64,000 nucleotides of DNA, from NCBI GenBank assembly GCA_028015205.1, contig CM051519.1, forward strand, positions 42,637,979 through 42,701,978, written 5' to 3'. Positions 55,493-64,000 of this stretch are shown one piece after another. Source of the DNA: Mytilisepta virgata. Lineage: Eukaryota; Mollusca; Bivalvia; Mytilida; Mytilidae. The position numbers and the translations under genes are program-made. Positions within the stretch are counted from its first letter, which is position 1; every line of letters starts with the position of its first letter. The notes under the pieces were generated by a model that saw only the letters and a list, made by a program, of their open reading frames with translations, ran no database searches and was not told the origin of the DNA.

Positions 55493-57207
55493 CAAAAAAG
55501 ATATCCGAATTCTTGGATTTCCATCTTCGGCCACATGTTGAATCTTTTTACCTTCTTACATACAGGATATCACCGATAATCTCAAAAATATGAAAAGCTT
55601 GAACCTTCATGGTCTTCATGGACGTGACTTCCTTGTATACCAACATACCACACGATGACGGCATAATAACTTGTAAGGAAAAATGGGAAAAACGGGCCAT
55701 TCAAGAACCCCCTACGAATGCTTAGTTGAGATGTTAACCTTGGTCCTCAAACAATCATTTCAATTTCAATAGAGAACACTACTTACAGGTGAATGGCACA
55801 TGCAGCTATGGGAACGAACATGGATTAGTCGAATGTTAACATCTTTATTGTGAAACTAGAAAAACAAATTTTGGAATCTTCGAAAACACAGCCATTGTTT
55901 TGGATTTATAGGTGTTGACATGAAGTGGACAGATACTGAAGAAAAATTGAAAGTCTTCGTCGATAATGCAAACAATGTCCACCCCTCAATTAAATTTATC
56001 CATGAAATATCCAAGACTAAATTTTCTTTCTCGATACAAGTACTGCATTAAAGAGCGGAGTAATGTCCACCGATGTTTATTCCAAAACCTACTGATAAAC
56101 ACCTATATCTGCCACAAAGTTGTTGTCATCCCAAACACTGCTACGACAGTATCCCATACATTCAGCCCCTCCGAGATAAACGCGACCACCCCGGTAGTCT
56201 CGTGGTAGCGGCCTCGCCCCGAGTGCGGAAGGTCGGGGCCAGGTCAAACCATAGACAATAAAATTGGTATTTGCTGCTTCTCCGCCAAGCAAGCGGCATC
56301 TAGGAGTAAGAGCAAATACTGGTCGGCTCGGAGTCAGTACAATGTGTCAGAGTGAGGTGATATGTCTTCCGGCGGACAGTTATCTCGTGAGCTAGCACAT
56401 TAAAAATCCGACTTAGCGTGTCGGTCTACTACAAAGCAGGGAAGGTATTCATTATCATATCAACATGTTTTCGTCCTGATAAGCACCTGGTTGCCACTGG
56501 ACGTTAAACAATAATTCATCCATCCATCCGAGTTAAACGCATTTGTATCTCTCCAATAACAACAGCACAACGTCTTGGTGAACTACGTGAACATCTTAAA
56601 AATAGAGGGTATACACACCAACGCATACAAGACGGTTTAAAAAAAACTAACCGGTTTATTAGGGGTAATCTCTTAGAATACAAAGAAAGAGAAGCCGAAT
56701 ACAAAGAAAAAGAAGCAACCAAGAGAATCCCATTCGTTACAACATACCACTCTAGCCTTCACAATGTCTCAGGTACCATGAGGACACACTGGAAAGAATT
56801 TAAAAACACCCTTTCCCTTTCCAGACTTTTCCCAGAACCCCTAGTTATGGCGTTCCGACTACCGAATAACCTGAAAGACATTATTTTTCGAGCCGATATC
56901 ACTAGCAAGATTACTTCATCAACTTGCTGCCAGATGATATGTACACAGAGCATTAAAAGTCACACAAAAGCCAAAGATTACAAAATATGTTGCTCTGTGA
57001 ACTGCAAATCAACCAAGGTGATCTACATGTTCGATTGTTGGATTTGTAATCTGCAGTACATTGGAGAAGGTAAGCAAGCTTTCAACAAAAGAATGAACGG
57101 CCAAAGAACTGACCTAACAAAGAAACTTTCTTCCCGTCAGCCAGCACTTTCGGTCGACTGGACACAATCCTGGGGACTTTGGTAAAATGAAAGTTTTTAT
57201 TATAGAA
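55493..57207 (+). pseudogene. Penelope-like RT and GIY-YIG, broken (element B)
   Basis: RT N-terminal segment at 55493-55595, frameshifted core at 55600-55965 where FIDDFD of the sister copy has become FIGVD (catalytic Asp lost), thumb segment DKHLYLPQSCCHPKHCYDS at about 56090, then after the SINE TTYHSSLHNVS..., FPEPLVMAFRLPNNLKDI (56830) and the endonuclease region KVIYMFDCWICNLQYIGEG with FNKRMNGQRTDL (57020-57115). It stops near 57207. Same family as 26105-27985; clearly dead. Confidence 0.8.
56184..56528 (+). mobile_element. tRNA-derived SINE with 12-bp target duplication
   Basis: Flanked by CGAGATAAACGC (56172-56183) and CGAGTTAAACGC (56529-56540), one mismatch. The head looks tRNA-like, with an A-box-like TAGTCTCGTGGTAGCG and a B-box-like GGTCGGGGCCAGGTCAAACC, as expected of an internal RNA polymerase III promoter. 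The body ends in a short CATC-repeat tail. It lies inside the thumb region of Penelope-like element B; the sister copy at ~27020-27080 shows the uninterrupted site. Length 345 bp. Subfamily not determined. Confidence 0.8.
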
Positions 57208-58495
57208 CTGTGATAAAGTGATTTTTGAAGATAATTTTTAATTGATTACTTTGTGTTAATTTCTGACCACGGTTAAGTGAACATGTCATGTTGCCGGTTA
57301 ATATCTTAATCTTTACAATCTGAAAAATAAACATTTCGCTATTTTATCACTGACTTGATCTTTTCTCTGCCGAATGACATCTATGTACTTGTTTTGATTT
57401 TGTTTACTACTTTGGGAAAATACAAGAATGAGGGATGTATATTTTTGGTGGAAGAGAGGCGGGAGACCGATGAAATTTTGAACAGGATAGACGTGTGGGC
57501 ATTGGGTGTGTCCCTTTCCCTAAGAACAATTGAGAAAAATATGGATTTCTGTTTTATTTTACTATTATAACTGTATATACATGATATAATGGATTATAAT
57601 TAAATAGTTAGATTAGAAAATGTCAGTTATTCCTGTGTCAAATAGACGTGTCTTCAAGTTTACACATAAAACCTAAATGTTTCTGATAATGCGAGTATAA
57701 ATAACATATCTTCCACAGTTTATGTCAGTCACTTTTCTTGTTCATAACTGTCAATTGCTGAAATAGAAATTTTGTTACACATGTCGGTTAAGTATTTAAG
57801 AATAACATGATATTTTACTTTTACAGGATATAAAAGAAATATTAGTTGGTTTGTAAGATAAAAATTAGTGAGACTGTTTTAAGCACTCATCTACAAATAG
57901 TAGGAAATGTTAGGAATATATGTTCCAAGAATTCGAATATTATATAAACTATAATTATTGTTGTTAGCTACAGTGTGTTTTCTCGCAGCGCAAAACTGTG
58001 AGAATGAAAAAATGTAGGTGCCCTCAAATCATAGATTAAGTCGAATCCATACACGTACAGTTTCAAACAAGTATTAAAATAATCTGATGCAAAATTGATT
58101 GCTAAGCATGGAAAGAATTTAATATGACAGAAAAATAGTCAATGCATGGACAAGTAATTACAGTCGTACATTGCACATGTGTACAATGTATTAATACGAA
58201 CTGAAAACTAATTCAACATATTCTATCTTTTTTGTGCTTCGTGTGGAGCGGTATTATTCTTTTCGACCATTTGAGTCTACTTTGGTTTTTTATGGTCCAT
58301 ATTAAAATATTTTTGATTGTCGTGTTTGAATTTTGTATCTTGTTGATAGAGTTTGTTAACTGGCCCTATTCTATTTCCCCATACCTTTTTTTGTTATCCC
58401 ATTGGGATTTCTTTAATTTTTTTCATGGGAACTCATAAATTAGCTTAAATATAACATATTATTTTGCTCGGAAATTTCTGCAAAGTGTTACTCAC
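57208..58495. other. AT-rich stretch, no recognised gene
   Basis: Open frames at 57355-57570 and 58232-58438 have no recognisable domain or splice context. No repeats were recognised. Confidence 0.35.
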
Positions 58496-58664
58496 CTAAT
58501 GTTGGCCACATCTTCCCATGCACGCCGGGCACCATTTTAGATATTTTTCTCTCCGCTTGTGTCGTGCGTATGTTGTGGTGGGCGGCATTACGGCACCTCG
58601 GAAAATTCCGTCATCTGTTTCCCACTCCTCTTCTTCTTTTATTTTGTTTTGCTCCAGTAGATAC
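58496..58664 (-). CDS. Candidate coding exon with acceptor and donor (unknown protein)
   Basis: On the minus strand the sequence reads ...TTTACTTACACATTACAG|G at the 5' edge (good acceptor) and ...CAACATTAG|GTGAGT at the 3' edge (consensus donor). Between them is one open frame: YLLEQNKIKEEEEWETDDG, IFRGAVMPPTTTYARHK, RREKYLKWCPACMGRCGQH, then TAG. The stop codon coincides with the last three bases before the donor. It has a Cys pattern C-x2-C-x3-C and codon use unlike the background. I do not recognise the family. Either the last coding exon of a cellular gene, or the donor is fortuitous. Confidence 0.45.
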
Positions 58665-58767
58665 CTGTAATGTGTAAGTAAATACATAATAAAACTTAAA
58701 ATGTAACCCATTCAAAAAGAAAGGTTGTATCGAGCTATTTTTCAAAGCAATAAACTTGACGCATTTT

Positions 58768-59523
58768 TAACACATCTGACCCAAAGATTAATCGTCTATC
58801 GTCCGTCCACATTTTACATTTTCATCTTCTCGGAGTCCAGAAGGTCAAATGGCAGGCAGGCATGTGTGTTGTGTGGTTCTCAAGACGTATGTTTAGTGCT
58901 GATCGAAAATTCAACATGGCCACCAGGGGCAGATAATTCATTCTTTTTTTTTTTTGCTTAGTCTTCAGTCAGAAACTGCTGAGCTAATCGATTTGATTTA
59001 TTGCATGAAAAATCCTTTGCACTGGAACCGATGAGAATGTTTTCAAGGCTCTTCTTGACAGAAACTGCTATAAGCCTATCGAAGTGACCTGTTGCACGAA
59101 TGATCATTGGGTGGACTTTGTAGAAAGGTATGTTTTACATTTCGATCGGAAATTCAGCTAGACTTGATTTTACATTGGACCCTGAGAGGAATGTGTTCAG
59201 AGGCGCCCAGTACCTGCAAAGCCAATACAATTAATTTGTTGCATGAATTATCCTTGGTGTGGAATGTTTTTTTTTTCTTTCGTGTCGATCCGAAAAATTT
59301 AAAATGGTCACCAAAGTCGGGCTTACCTTGTAGGAAAAGTGTTCAAATCTCTTCTTACGGCATCATTGTGTTAACTGGAATAGGTCTACCCACACGCGCG
59401 CGCGTACGCTGCGTGTAAAATATATATTAAACTAAGCTCGACTTTGGTGACCATCTTAAATTTATATATTATTATAATTTATATATATAATTAAATATTC
59501 AAAGTCTGTCATAAAGAGGTAAA

Positions 59524-59594
<71 letters not shown>

Positions 59595-59690
59595 GTTCTT
59601 AAAGTCAAGGTGGCTACAAGAGCTATGGACTCCATAGTTGACTATCGGCAGCTGTTATCCAGGGGAGCGAAATAGGCTCTTGGGGCCTGT
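58768..59690 (+). mobile_element. Degenerate pearl/Helentron-type element with (AT)n(GT)n tract
   Basis: Starts near CACATCTGACCCAAAG (compare AGCTCACCTGACCCAAAG) with CGTCTATCGTCCGTCC soon after. It ends TCCAGGGGAGCGAAATAGGCTC with a hairpin-like AGGCTCTTGGGGCCT. Core-like units ('cagaaactgctgagctaat', 'cagaaactgctataagcct', 'catgaaaaatcct', 'cacgaatgatca') recur at about 130-bp steps. A dinucleotide tract (AT)n(GT)n lies at 59527-59596. Confidence 0.55.
59527..59596 (+). repeat. (AT)n(GT)n compound microsatellite
   Basis: About 40 bp of TA repeats passes directly into about 25 bp of GT repeats. Likely length-polymorphic. Confidence 0.95.
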
Positions 59691-59921
59691 GATTATTTAA
59701 CAAATGTTTTCTGGGAAAATTTTAAATATGTAGAAAAAGTAAAATCCGTTGGCAATTCTATTTATGCCTTAATTTAATTAAAATTTCGTTTTAATTCCTA
59801 ATTCAATAAGTCAGAATTAATGAGGCAATAAGACATTGTTTTTGGTTCATGTCTACCATTTAGTAAAAGTTTTAAACTCCGGCCAATCCTTTGCTATGAA
59901 AGCGATACAAAATATGCTGAA

Positions 59922-61808
59922 AAAAAGTAAAATAAATGGACATTTATCCCTTCATTTTTTACACAAGTTGCAGAGAAAATAAGCAAACTACACCGCGATT
60001 TATATTAATAACATTCATCATTGTCTCCGTCTCGACAAGAATTTTTCAATAATTGAACGAAAACTATTGAAATATAGATTTTCAATTAACAAAACATAGC
60101 ATTTTATAATGGTTTGAATATTTTTTTATATACATGTATATATATTTTTAAATGATTAAATTGAAGAACACTTAATTCCTTTATAATCTGAAACCCTTCG
60201 ACTTACATTGCGCACATCCATACATATTTAAAATGGACAAATTATTTACACGCTTATCAATATTTATATATAATAAACTAAATACATTTAATATATTTAG
60301 ATTGTAAATGTTGTTTGCATATATATACCTCCGGTGCGCAGTTAAATCGAGCGTGCACTCACTCATCCTTCTCAAATACGAAAAAATATGATTTTGTTCT
60401 TTAAAATCAAGCAAAATATGCCCAAAAACATACAAAATTGTCATAAATAGTCCACGTCCCTCGAAACCAAAACCCTACATCCGCCTCCTGCAACAATCCT
60501 TTCTTTTTTGTTGTTGTTGTAATTCGCCGAGATTCTTGGTTCATATAAGAGAAATTGAAAATAGTAAGAAATCATTTTCGTTGTTTTTCATATTGATATT
60601 GTATGGTCAACACATTTTTTAAATTATTCTGATGATTAGTTTTCAATAATGTTAAAAAAAAATATATATGTTATAATAATATTAAAATCAAATAATCTTA
60701 TTAACTTAATTAATTTCAAGTTGATTTAATCTTAGATGTGACTTTCGTTCTCATATGTTTTGCTATGAATAAGCTTGATATGATAAGACCGGCGAAAAGG
60801 ACAGTTTCTTCAACTGTCGATGAATGAACCGAAATTTGAAATAAATTATTTTCTCATCTTCAATGGAAAAAAAGTAAAAATAAATGGACATTTATCCCTT
60901 AATTTTTTTTACACAAGTTGCAGAGAAAATAAGCAAACTACACGGCGGTTTATTTATAACGTTCATCATGGTCTCCGTCTCGACGAGAATTTTTCAAGAA
61001 TTGAACGAAAACAATTAAACTATAGTATGTCAATTAAAAAAAACATAGCATTTTATAATGGTTTGAATATTTTTTATATACATGTATATATATTTTTAAA
61101 TGATTAAATTGAAGGACACTTAATTCCTTTATAATCTGAAACCCTTCGACTTACATTGCGCACATCCATACATGTTTAAATGGACAACTTATTTACACGC
61201 TTATCAATATTTATAATAAACTAAATACATTTAATATATTTAAATGTTGTTTGCATATATATATACCTCTGGCGCGCAGTTAAATCGAGCCTGCACCCCC
61301 TCCTCCTTCTCAAATGCGAAAAAATATGATTTTGTTCTTTAAAATCAAGCAAAATATGCCCCAAAACATAAAAAAATTATCAAAAAAGGTCGACGTCCCT
61401 AGGGCTAAACCAAAATCCTACATCCGCCTCCTGCAACAATCCTTTCTTTTTTTTGTTGTAATTCGCCGAGATTCTTAGTTCATATAGGAGAAATAGAAAA
61501 TAGTAAGAAATCATTTTCGTTGTTTTTCATATTGATATTGTATGGTCAACACATTTTTTAAATTATTCTGATGATTAGTTTTCAATAATGTTAAAAAAAT
61601 ATATATGTTATAATAATATTAAAATCAAATAATCTTATTAACTTAATTAATTTCAAGTTGATTTAATCTTAGATGTGACATTCGTTCTCATATGTTTTGC
61701 TATGAATAAGCTTGATATGATAAGACCGGCGAAAAGGACAGTTTCTTCAACTGTCGATGAATGACCGAAATTTGAAATAAATTGTTTTCTCATCTTCAAT
61801 GGAAAAAA
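59922..61808 (+). repeat. 948-bp tandem duplication, two copies
   Basis: Copy 1 (59922-60870) and copy 2 (60871-61808) match in order with few changes ('ataaatggacatttatccctt', 'gtctccgtctcgac', 'gcaaaatatgcccca', 'gataagaccggcgaaaaggacag'). A third fragment occurs at 62648-62742. Both copies keep an open frame on the minus strand (GHILLDFKEQNHIFS...LRR), but the differences between copies mostly change amino acids, so selection on a protein is not supported. Confidence 0.85.
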
Positions 61809-62160
61809 AACTTAGCAAAAATATTGAAAACAACTTACCGTATCCTACATTTGTTCATCATATCTTCCCAACCTGTCGGAATTTTCCTACTCATTTTTAA
61901 TATATATATATATATATATAAATATCAAAGGATCAAGAGATAGTATGGCCACTCATACAAGAGCGAGAGAACAAAGTCGTTTAATATTGCTTTTTATATA
62001 CGAGCTTAAGGTGTCTGTCTTTTCTATAAAAGGGAATATGGCATCTAGAATGCTCTGGGAAATATTTTTAAGATATTTTTTCAAGAACAACGTTTAACAT
62101 TTTGCAAGGATAAGCAGAATTTCAGCTTGAAGATTAATCTGATTGGCCAGCCCATGATCG
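61809..62160. other. Gap with (AT)n tract before the candidate promoter
   Basis: Contains an (AT)n run near 61902-61920 and no open frame of note. It precedes the TATA box at 62162. Confidence 0.4.
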
Positions 62161-62161
62161 G

Positions 62162-62169
62162 TATATAAA
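62162..62169 (+). promoter_or_regulatory. Candidate TATA box
   Basis: TATATAAA lies 32-39 bp upstream of the ATG at 62201. If used, transcription would start around 62192-62198, only a few bases before the ATG, giving a very short leader. Chance occurrence in AT-rich DNA is possible. Confidence 0.35.
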
Positions 62170-62200
62170 CTGCTCAGAAGATAAATTTTAATCTTTCAAA

Positions 62201-62294
62201 ATGCCGTCGTATAGAAAATGGACTGTTTCTGTGGTTAACACGGCACAATTACATCTGAAAATTGATGGACAATTTGTGAACGAGTTTTGCTTAC
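62201..62294 (+). CDS. Candidate first coding exon (unknown protein)
   Basis: ATG-started frame MPSYRKWTVSVVNTA, QLHLKIDGQFVNEFC, ending at a consensus splice donor GTAAGT (62295-62300). It is 94 bp long (31 codons plus one base). The TATA box upstream and donor downstream make it resemble a real first exon. No domain can be recognised from 31 residues, and no second exon was identified before the window ends; CACTTTCAG at 63255-63263 could be an acceptor. Confidence 0.35.
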
Positions 62295-62300
62295 GTAAGT

Positions 62301-63434
62301 TATTTCTGATATTTTTAATTTGAAATTTTCAAATTAATACTTTCAAATTAATGTTTTCAAATTTAATTCTTGACTTGAATTAGGTTATGAAACCTTATGT
62401 GTGACGTGGAATCGTTTTCAAGATGTTGATTTCGTTTAGTAAGACGTTTAGTTACAGTTCAATAAACTCTTCAAAATAAATCAATTAAAAATGTTTAGAT
62501 TTAAAAATCATTAGTTTTACATGCTTTTTTTTCTTTGTTTCATGTGACCTCTGAAAAAAAATTTCATACTAAACATTCGAAATTATTTTTCAAATTCAAT
62601 ACCAAAATTGGCTGTATTGGAGAAAATCCAAACGGCTTCAGTTTTTCTTATTAACTTAATTAATTTCAAGTTGATTTAATCTTAGAGGTGACTTTCGTTC
62701 TCATATTTTTTGCTGTGAATAAGCTTGATATGATAACATTATAAGTAGGAAAATAATGTAAAGCTAGGCGCCATATCTATAACCTTTTTTCTTACCAATT
62801 TTCTTATAAATTATGAAATTATTAGGAAATAAACTAATCGGAGGTTGGGGTTGCATCTAGAGTACCAGAGCCTATTTTTCATATATTGATCATCTTGTGA
62901 TTAAAAATGTTAAATCAATATCTTTTTACAAGTAAGAATACCTTTTTTTAAAATTTATTGAAAGGAACATAATTTTGGTCATTGTTCAAAACGAACATCA
63001 CTTTCACGCCCTAATAAAAAACATAAAAAATAAACGAGACATTCAGTTTGCAAAACATTTTGTACATTCTTACTGTCTGCGTAGCTAAATTAATCAGAAA
63101 TTTCGGAGTCCTGTCTCATCGTTTATATATTATTGATTATTTTCCAAATGTTTCAGATATTAAGTTATTTCCCTAACCTTTCATTATACATAGTGAACGG
63201 AGGGTGTAATAACTTGTTTGGTCGGTTTTTCTAAATTTCCAATTTATATATTATTCACTTTCAGGTGAGTGATCTCAAAGGGATAAAAAATTTAGTAATG
63301 GGAATTTCTCCATTCAAAATTTCTTTCAAAGATAGAAAAAAGAGAAAGAGATAAGAAAAAAACTGTTTTCGGACTCCGACAAACGACCGTATCCCCCTGC
63401 AAGTTAAATGGTCGGTCCCTAAGTATAGTAGGCT
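62301..63434. other. Possible intron and AT-rich sequence; no further gene seen
   Basis: Includes the third fragment of the 948-bp repeat (62648-62742). No open frame or RNA is supported. Confidence 0.35.
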
Positions 63435-63758
63435 GTGTGCCTGAGTGCCAACATTTTATAAGATCAAAGAATACTGTAGGTGCTCATTTGTGAGGATTAT
63501 GGGGCTCTATGAATTTTAGTTCTATTTTTTTTTTTTTTTTTTGAAAAATAAAAAAAAAGAGAAGTGAAAAGAGAATCTTTAAATTAATTCAAATATAAAT
63601 TGATTTTATATCAACTTGTTGGCTAATCAAAAAAGGACAAAAAAATATTTTTAATATATTTTATTGTATCTTAATAACTTACTGTACCCCTTCATAACTA
63701 CTAAAACAACAATATTTAATTATGTGATTTTAAGAATGTTGGCACTCAGGAAACACAC
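63435..63758. mobile_element. Terminal inverted-repeat element, ~324 bp
   Basis: The left end TGTGTGCCTGAGTGCCAAC and the right end (complement GTGTGTTTCCTGAGTGCC) share CCTGAGTGCCAACATT exactly, in inverted orientation. The interior is AT-rich and non-coding. The size and structure suit a MITE; target duplication not clear, superfamily unknown. Confidence 0.55.
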
Positions 63759-64000
63759 TTATGGCTGTAACTTTTATTTTAATATTTGATAGTAACCCGA
63801 AATTAGGGATGGATTTTATTGTGTATTGCGAATTAAAAATATTTTTTCTTTTGAGACATATCCTGGTAAGCCTTGTATAGTTTGGGAAATTCAACCAATT
63901 TTGTTAATTGTATACAGTATAAAATTGACTTGAACTGGAAATTATCGGATTTGAGACTGATCAAAAAGCGCTGGAGAGGGCTTAATTGTCTGTTTTAACT

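Larger units (their letters stand above)
55230..57207 (+). mobile_element. Penelope-like element B: sense body with its 3' end inverted in front
   Basis: 55230-55492 is the 3' end of the element on the minus strand, ~90% identical by eye to 26105-26360. 55493-57207 is the body on the plus strand, starting mid-RT (KISEFLDFHLRPHV) and stopping mid-endonuclease (...FIIEL). The inverted piece starts with SDQERQTREG, only about five codons beyond that stop. The whole is an element with an internal inversion and a ~15-bp loss. A SINE at 56184-56528 splits it. Confidence 0.8.

Noticed and set aside
1..64000. Search by eye for tRNA, rRNA and snRNA genes
   Set aside because: None was recognised apart from the tRNA-like head of the SINE at 56184-56528.

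Overview
This window looks like a piece of a repeat-rich, AT-rich animal genome, most probably a bivalve mollusc of mussel type. The grounds are family resemblance only: several 'pearl'/Helentron-type elements with tandem cores and 3' hairpins (a group known from oysters and mussels), Penelope-like retroelements with GIY-YIG domains, hammerhead-type motifs, and LINE tails. No bacterial-style operons, tRNA or rRNA genes are visible. No cellular gene can be named; at most three isolated exon candidates are visible (20698-20890 minus, 58496-58664 minus, 62201-62294 plus).

Layout. 1-12.2 kb: a LINE 3' fragment (1640-2445), several foldback elements, a Mutator-like 116-bp foldback with a 9-bp target duplication (7067-7182), and a tandem duplication (7425-12205) whose parts also occur inverted at 2535-2850 and 5545-5835. 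13.1-16.4 kb: a ~175-bp satellite with higher-order structure, then the first pearl/Helentron-type element (14580-16397). 18.7-20.4 kb: a near-canonical minimal type I hammerhead ribozyme (19423-19464) and two LINE pieces in opposite orientation. 25-31 kb: another LINE piece, a Penelope-like element on the minus strand (26105-27985), and an RNase H-bearing LINE on the minus strand (29506-31010). 31-36.5 kb: foldbacks, a 16-bp minisatellite and a second Helentron-like family (32657-33166).

36.6-49.8 kb is a dead Ty3/gypsy retrotransposon (LTR, gag, zinc knuckle, protease, RT, RNase H, integrase, a downstream ORF, truncated 3' LTR). It has been broken by four later insertions: a pearl in the 5' LTR, a foldback before the zinc knuckle, a pearl inside protease, and a truncated RT element between RT and RNase H. 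The unbroken 3' LTR, and the reading frame across the protease, give two independent views of the empty site. Together they fix the ends of the pearl elements to the base.

49.8-57.2 kb holds two Penelope-like elements. Each has an antisense body joined to a sense 3' end, the pattern expected of twin priming. Between them lies a ~380-bp tandem array carrying a short ORF, next to a hammerhead-like pseudo-LTR. A tRNA-derived SINE with a 12-bp target duplication sits inside the second element. 58.7-63.8 kb: a degenerate Helentron-like element with an (AT)n(GT)n tract, a 948-bp tandem duplication, a possible TATA-driven first exon, and a terminal inverted-repeat element.

All identifications are by eye; no alignment or database search was run.
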